10,139 nt of DNA from an uncultured bacterium (GTDB lineage: Bacteria; Verrucomicrobiota; Kiritimatiellia; RFP12; UBA1067). The notes beneath the pieces are model-generated. The model was not told the origin of the DNA. It made no database searches and saw only the letters and a program-made list of their open reading frames with translations. The stretch spans positions 1 to 10,139 of the forward strand of contig CAMIVJ010000073.1 in the NCBI GenBank assembly GCA_946401765.1, in the 5' to 3' direction. This document shows, in pieces, positions 6,389 to 10,139 of the stretch (its first letter is position 1; the number at the start of each line of letters is the position of its first letter). The translations under genes were made by a program, and so were the position numbers.

Positions 6389-7678
6389 ATGAAACAGAAA
6401 GTAGTGGTTACGGGCATCGGGATGGTGTCGCCCTGCGGAAACGGCAAGGAGGCCACCTGGTCCGCGATAAAGGCCGGGAAGAGCGGAATAACCCGCATAA
6501 CGAAGTTCGACCCCTCGCGCTGCACATGCCAGATTGCGGGCGAGGTGAAGGACTTCGACGAATACGCCGAGGCGGCCGGTTACCTCGACAGGAAGGCCGC
6601 GCGCCATCTGGCGCTGTTCTGCAAGTACGCAGTGGCGTCAGCCCGCGAGGCGTGGGCCGACGCGGGATTCACCGATGAAAACCGTCCCGACATGTCGCGC
6701 GTCGCGACGATCATCGGCAACGGCATCGGCGGCATGGACATCAACACCGTTGGCTTCAAGGTGCTATTCGACAAGGGCCCAGAGCGTCTGCTTCCCTCGT
6801 ACATTCCCGCCCTCATCCCCAACGAGGCCGCAGGAAACGTGGCGATATCGCTTGGCGCAAAAGGCCCGGCGCACGTGGTGGTGACGGCGTGCGCGTCTTC
6901 TGCGGACGCGCTTGGATACGCGCTCGACATGATCCGCGCAGGCCGCGCCGACGTGGTGGTGGCCGGCGGAACGGAGTCCACGATCAACGAATACTGCACC
7001 GGCGGCTTCATGAAGATGCGCGCCCTCTGCACGCAGTTCAACGACGCGCCCGAGAGGGGGTCGCGTCCGTTCAACGCCGACCGCTGCGGCTTCGTGATGT
7101 CTGAGGGCTCGGCGGTGCTGATACTCGAGAGCGAGGCCCACGCGAAGGCGCGCGGCGCGCGCGTGTACTGCGAGTTCGCGGGCTACGGCGCCACTTGCGA
7201 CGCATACCACATCACGGCGCCCGATCCTTCTGGCGACGGCGCGGTGGAGGCTATCCGCCTCGCGTTTCAGGACGGCGACGTGACCGACCTCTCCACCGTT
7301 GACTACATCAACGCGCACGGCACCTCCACACACCTCAACGACCAGATGGAGACCAAGGCGTTCAAGAAGGTGTTCGGCGATCTTGCCAAGGGCATCAACA
7401 TCTCCTCCACGAAGTCGATGACCGGCCACTTGCTCGGCGGCACCGGCGCCCTAGAGGCCGCGTTCTGCGCGCTTGCAATCACCGACGGCTACGTGCCGCC
7501 CACCATAAACTACGAGAACCCCGACCTTGAGGTGGACGCCGAGAAGGGCGAGGTGCCGCTCGACCTGAACTACACCCCCAACGTCGGCGTGGCGCGGCAG
7601 ATACGCACCGCGCTCTCCACCAATCTGGGCTTCGGCGGCCACAACGCCGCGCTCGTCTTCAAGAAGTACGGGGAGTGA
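6389..7678 (+). CDS. fabF: Beta-ketoacyl-ACP synthase II (FabF)
   Basis: FabF extends the acyl chain by decarboxylative Claisen condensation of acyl-ACP with malonyl-ACP in the cytoplasm. The 429-residue protein has the N-terminal signature VVVTGIGMVSPCGNG and a complete Cys-His-His set: Cys168 in VVTACASSADALGYA, His310 in INAHGTSTHLND, and His347 in TKSMTGHLLGG with Lys342. The gating loop reads GFGGHN (residues 414-419). Overall it resembles FabF more than FabB. The start at 6389 is chosen because AGGAGA at 6379-6384 precedes it and MKQKVVVTGIG is the family N-terminus; the in-frame ATG at 6335 would overlap fabH and add non-family sequence. It lies 38 bases after fabH, and its stop region carries the ribosome site for fabZ. 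Confidence 0.96.
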   Translation: MKQKVVVTGIGMVSPCGNGKEATWSAIKAGKSGITRITKFDPSRCTCQIAGEVKDFDEYAEAAGYLDRKAARHLALFCKYAVASAREAWADAGFTDENRPDMSRVATIIGNGIGGMDINTVGFKVLFDKGPERLLPSYIPALIPNEAAGNVAISLGAKGPAHVVVTACASSADALGYALDMIRAGRADVVVAGGTESTINEYCTGGFMKMRALCTQFNDAPERGSRPFNADRCGFVMSEGSAVLILESEAHAKARGARVYCEFAGYGATCDAYHITAPDPSGDGAVEAIRLAFQDGDVTDLSTVDYINAHGTSTHLNDQMETKAFKKVFGDLAKGINISSTKSMTGHLLGGTGALEAAFCALAITDGYVPPTINYENPDLEVDAEKGEVPLDLNYTPNVGVARQIRTALSTNLGFGGHNAALVFKKYGE

Positions 7679-7686
7679 GGCAGACC

Positions 7687-8157
7687 ATGGAATTTCCGGT
7701 TTTCAAGCAGACTTTCAACAAGCCCGGCATCGAGCTGCTGCCGCACCGCGAGCCGTTTCTCTTCGTAGACGAGCTAGTGGCGGCCGACGAGACGGGCGCC
7801 ATCGGCCACTACACGTTCACGACGGAGAAGAACGACTTCTTCCGCGGCCACTTCCCGTTCTATCCGATAGTGCCCGGCGTAGTGCTGGTGGAGGCGATGT
7901 GCCAGGTGGCGGGCGCGGCCGTGGTGGCGCGCAACCTCCTGCCTGAAGGGCAGGCGGCGTTCATCCTCGGCAGCGTCGACAAGGTGCGCTTCCGCCGTCC
8001 CGTGCGTCCCGGCGACAAGCTCGTCACCGTGGCGCGGAACGTGAAGGTGCTCTCCAAGCTCGGCGTGTTCGCCCTCAAGGGATACGTTGGCGACGAGCTC
8101 GCGGCCGAGGCCGAGGTGAAGTGCGTGCTGGGCACCAAGGACAAACTACCCGCCTGA
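7687..8157 (+). CDS. fabZ: 3-hydroxyacyl-ACP dehydratase (FabZ)
   Basis: FabZ removes water from 3-hydroxyacyl-ACP to give trans-2-enoyl-ACP in the elongation cycle. The 156-residue hot-dog protein opens with IELLPHREPFLFVDEL, the FabZ counterpart of LPHRYPFLLVD, and carries the active-site stretch FRGHFPFYPIVPGVVLVEAM with His55 and Glu69. Glu rather than Asp at the second position argues for FabZ over the isomerising FabA. SVDKVRFRRPVRPGDKL is the usual C-terminal signature. The ATG at 7687 is preferred because TGAGG at 7676-7680 is a well-spaced ribosome site; a GTG at 7675, overlapping the fabF stop, would add four residues (MRQT) and is the alternative. It follows fabF by 8 bases, so the two are almost certainly translated from one message. 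Confidence 0.94.
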   Translation: MEFPVFKQTFNKPGIELLPHREPFLFVDELVAADETGAIGHYTFTTEKNDFFRGHFPFYPIVPGVVLVEAMCQVAGAAVVARNLLPEGQAAFILGSVDKVRFRRPVRPGDKLVTVARNVKVLSKLGVFALKGYVGDELAAEAEVKCVLGTKDKLPA

Positions 8158-8172
8158 CGGCAAGGCCATTCT

Positions 8173-9891
8173 ATGGCGGTTTTGACCACATGGTGCGAGC
8201 GCACGTTTGACGGCGCCCGGGCGGCGGCATTCGCCTCAGCCGGGTGTTCCGCCGTAGTCGCCCGCATTCTCGCCTCCCGCGGAGTGGACGCGGCAGACCT
8301 CGACGAGTTCCTCGATCCTTCGCTTGAGCGCATCTCCGACCCAAGCCTCATTCCGGGCGTCGACGCCGCCGTTCAGGTGATTCTGCCGTTCCTCCGCAGC
8401 GGCAAGATCGTGGTGTTCGGCGACTATGATGCCGACGGCGTGTGCGCCTCGGCAATCCTCGTGACGGCTCTCAGACGCCTCGGAGCGAACGCGGACGCGT
8501 TCATCCCGCTCAGATTCGGCGAGGGCTACGGCATGACCGGCGCCTCGATTACGCGTCTCTTCGCCGAGCATCCCGACGTGTCGCTTGTGATAACCGTGGA
8601 CAACGGCATCACATCTCCCTCCGAGGTCGCCTCAATGCGCGCGCGCGGCGTGGCGGTGGTCGTGACCGACCATCATCTCCCCGGTGCCACACTTCCCGAG
8701 GCGGACGCTCTGGTCAATCCCAGCGTGGCCTCCGCGCCGGGCTGCGAGGCCCTCTGCGGCGCGGGCGTGGCGTTCTTCCTCGCCAACGCCCTCGCAAAGG
8801 CCGCGATTGCGGCCGGACTGTACTCCGGCCCGAAGTTCGGCGGACCTCTCCTCGTTCTCGCCGGGCTGGCCACGGTGGTGGACCTCGTGCCGCTCGTGGG
8901 GCAGAACAGGATTCTCGTCATGCAGTCCCTCGCCAACTTCAGGCGCTGCGCTCCACTTGGCCTGCGCGCGCTTCTGCAGCGCACCGCGCGCAGCGTGAAG
9001 CCGATGGCAGTGAGGGACTACAGCTTCGCGCTCGGTCCGCGCATAAACGCGGCAGGCCGCATGGACACCGCCCGCGTCGCATACGATCTTCTGATGTGCG
9101 AGGACTGCGATGTGGCGAACGACATCGCCTTCAGGATCGACAACCTCAACGTCAGCCGGCGCGGCGAGGAGCAGCGCATATACTCCGAAGCATGCGCCCA
9201 GATCGGCGAGAGGCCTCCGGAATCGGCGATCGTGGTGCGCGGCGAAGACTGGAATCCGGGAGTCTCGGGAATCGTTGCCGCGCGTCTGATGGAGACTTAT
9301 CACGTGCCTGTGGCGGTTGTGGTGGGCGACACGGGCAGCGTGCGCGTGCCTGACGGCTACAACGTGCGCTCGGCCCTTGACGCCTCTGCGGAACACCTCG
9401 CTCGCTATGGCGGCCATGCGGCGGCTGGCGGCTTTACGGTGCGTCCCGGAGAGTTCGACGCGTTCAAGGCGGCCTTCTCCGCCGCGTGTGCAGGCATAAA
9501 GGCCGAGGCGTCGTCGGCAGGCGCGGTGATGTTCGACGGATGGATGGAGCCAGAGGAGATCACGCTTGATCTCTGCGAGACGATCCGCAGGCTCGAGCCG
9601 TTCGGCGAAGGGAATCCCGAGCCTGTCTTTGGAATCTCGAACGTGGCGTTCGGCGATGTGCGCGTGGTCGGAATGGATGGTCGCCATGCCGCTCTCTCGT
9701 TCGTCGACAGTTCGATTCCGCGTGCTGTTTGGTGGGGGCATGGACAGGACGTCGAGGCGCTGCGCGCGAAGTCGGCGGCGAGATACGACGTGCTTTTCAC
9801 GCCCGCTGTCTCCGACTACGGCGGTGAGCTCCACGTTGAGCTGCACATAGTGGCTCTTCGTCCCGCCACAGTGCCCGCTGCCGGCTTGTAA
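8173..9891 (+). CDS. recJ: Single-stranded-DNA-specific exonuclease RecJ
   Basis: RecJ is a metal-dependent 5'-3' exonuclease on single-stranded DNA, used in recombinational repair (RecF pathway), mismatch repair and fork restart. At 572 residues it is full length (E. coli 577). The DHH-domain motifs appear in order: FGDYDADGV (82-90), TVDNG (141-145), TDHHLPG (165-171), LVNPS (180-184), the VVDLVPL motif (235-241) and GPRINAAGRM (288-297). The DHHA1 domain follows, with EDWNPGVSGIVAARL (358-372) and RYGGHAAAGGF (411-421). A C-terminal OB-like region begins near LEPFGEGNPEPVF (474-486). All visible metal-ligand motifs are intact. The ATG at 8173 is preceded by a modest AAGG (8162-8165). It follows fabZ by 15 bases, so it is probably co-transcribed with the lipid genes, an unexpected partnership. 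Confidence 0.96.
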   Translation: MAVLTTWCERTFDGARAAAFASAGCSAVVARILASRGVDAADLDEFLDPSLERISDPSLIPGVDAAVQVILPFLRSGKIVVFGDYDADGVCASAILVTALRRLGANADAFIPLRFGEGYGMTGASITRLFAEHPDVSLVITVDNGITSPSEVASMRARGVAVVVTDHHLPGATLPEADALVNPSVASAPGCEALCGAGVAFFLANALAKAAIAAGLYSGPKFGGPLLVLAGLATVVDLVPLVGQNRILVMQSLANFRRCAPLGLRALLQRTARSVKPMAVRDYSFALGPRINAAGRMDTARVAYDLLMCEDCDVANDIAFRIDNLNVSRRGEEQRIYSEACAQIGERPPESAIVVRGEDWNPGVSGIVAARLMETYHVPVAVVVGDTGSVRVPDGYNVRSALDASAEHLARYGGHAAAGGFTVRPGEFDAFKAAFSAACAGIKAEASSAGAVMFDGWMEPEEITLDLCETIRRLEPFGEGNPEPVFGISNVAFGDVRVVGMDGRHAALSFVDSSIPRAVWWGHGQDVEALRAKSAARYDVLFTPAVSDYGGELHVELHIVALRPATVPAAGL

Positions 9892-9898
9892 TATCTTC

Positions 9899-10139
9899 AT
9901 GCCCATCAAAGGACACATCGCAGTCTTTCTTGCGGTAATTACATTCGTCGCGTTCGTTGCGCGCGGCGCGGACTCTCTCGTGGTCATATCGCCGCCCGAC
10001 CTGTGCGAGGCATGGCAGAACTACGCGGCCGGGCGGCGCTCCGCCGGCGTTGCGGTTGAAGTTGCCGATGCCGCTGCCATATATGCGGCGCATCCGTTTG
10101 GGCCCGCGCTCGCCTGCCGCAACGCCGCAGAGTCGGTTC
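9899..10139 (+). CDS. Exported protein, probable N-terminus of a C25 (gingipain-like) peptidase, cut by the window edge
   Basis: Eighty codons are visible, open at the right edge, starting at ATG 9899 only 7 bases after the recJ stop. Residues 1-24 look like a signal peptide: MPIKGH, then the hydrophobic run IAVFLAVITFVAFVA, with cleavage likely near RGA-D. The mature start LVVISPPDLCEAWQNYAAGR, followed by RSAGVAVEVADAAAIY, fits the N-terminal pattern of C25-type peptidases (a strand ending in a P, an alpha helix AW..Y...R, then G..V.V). The end, CRNAAESV, fits the usual NAAE.IR.F continuation. No catalytic residues are within the window, so the family call is inference. There is no clear ribosome site; expression may rely on coupling to recJ. 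Confidence 0.6.
   Translation, partial: MPIKGHIAVFLAVITFVAFVARGADSLVVISPPDLCEAWQNYAAGRRSAGVAVEVADAAAIYAAHPFGPALACRNAAESV

Noticed and set aside
8632..9987. Long open frame of 451 codons on the minus strand over recJ
   Set aside because: It is the antisense shadow of an intact recJ in GC-rich DNA; it runs across the recJ stop, its residues are rich in R, H and A, and no family motif is visible.

Overview
The window looks like a piece of chromosome from an uncultured, GC-rich Gram-negative bacterium of the PVC group. The best guess is Kiritimatiellota or a relative (Lentisphaerota, Verrucomicrobiota), from a gut or other anoxic habitat. The guess rests on three things: a very long exported protein mixing LamG-like folds with autotransporter-type beta-strand repeats but lacking a barrel, a probable C25-type peptidase start next to housekeeping genes, and high-GC codon use. 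No marker here fixes the taxonomy. All supported genes are on the + strand.

Layout. (1) 1-387: the last 128 codons of elongation factor G, closed by a strong intrinsic terminator at 466-500. (2) 523-5106: a single-gene unit with its own promoter, a strong Shine-Dalgarno and a 1504-residue secreted protein. That protein has a signal peptide, an N-terminal beta domain, two LamG/concanavalin-like domains and two copies of a roughly 315-residue beta-repeat module made by internal duplication. (3) 5107-5342: a 236-base gap holding what may be the first 30 codons of a lost gene, a short AT-rich array of imperfect CACA(A/T)T repeats, and a near-consensus extended -10 promoter. (4) 5343-10139: a tight run fabH, fabF, fabZ, recJ and the start of an exported C25-like peptidase. 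Gaps between these genes are 38, 8, 15 and 7 bases, so they are probably one transcription unit.

How the genes fit together. FabH starts fatty-acid chains from acyl-CoA and malonyl-ACP, FabF elongates them, and FabZ dehydrates the 3-hydroxyacyl-ACP intermediates. All three keep their catalytic residues. The other type II genes (acpP, fabD, fabG, fabI/K) are not here. RecJ, a single-strand DNA exonuclease, seems to share the lipid transcript. The large exported protein and the terminal peptidase-like gene are the accessory, surface-directed part of the window.

The least ordinary parts are the large duplicated surface protein with its short hydrophobic C-terminal tail, and the 5107-5342 gap with its gene relic, AT-rich array and promoter. 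I see no CRISPR array, insertion sequence, tRNA, rRNA or phage gene.
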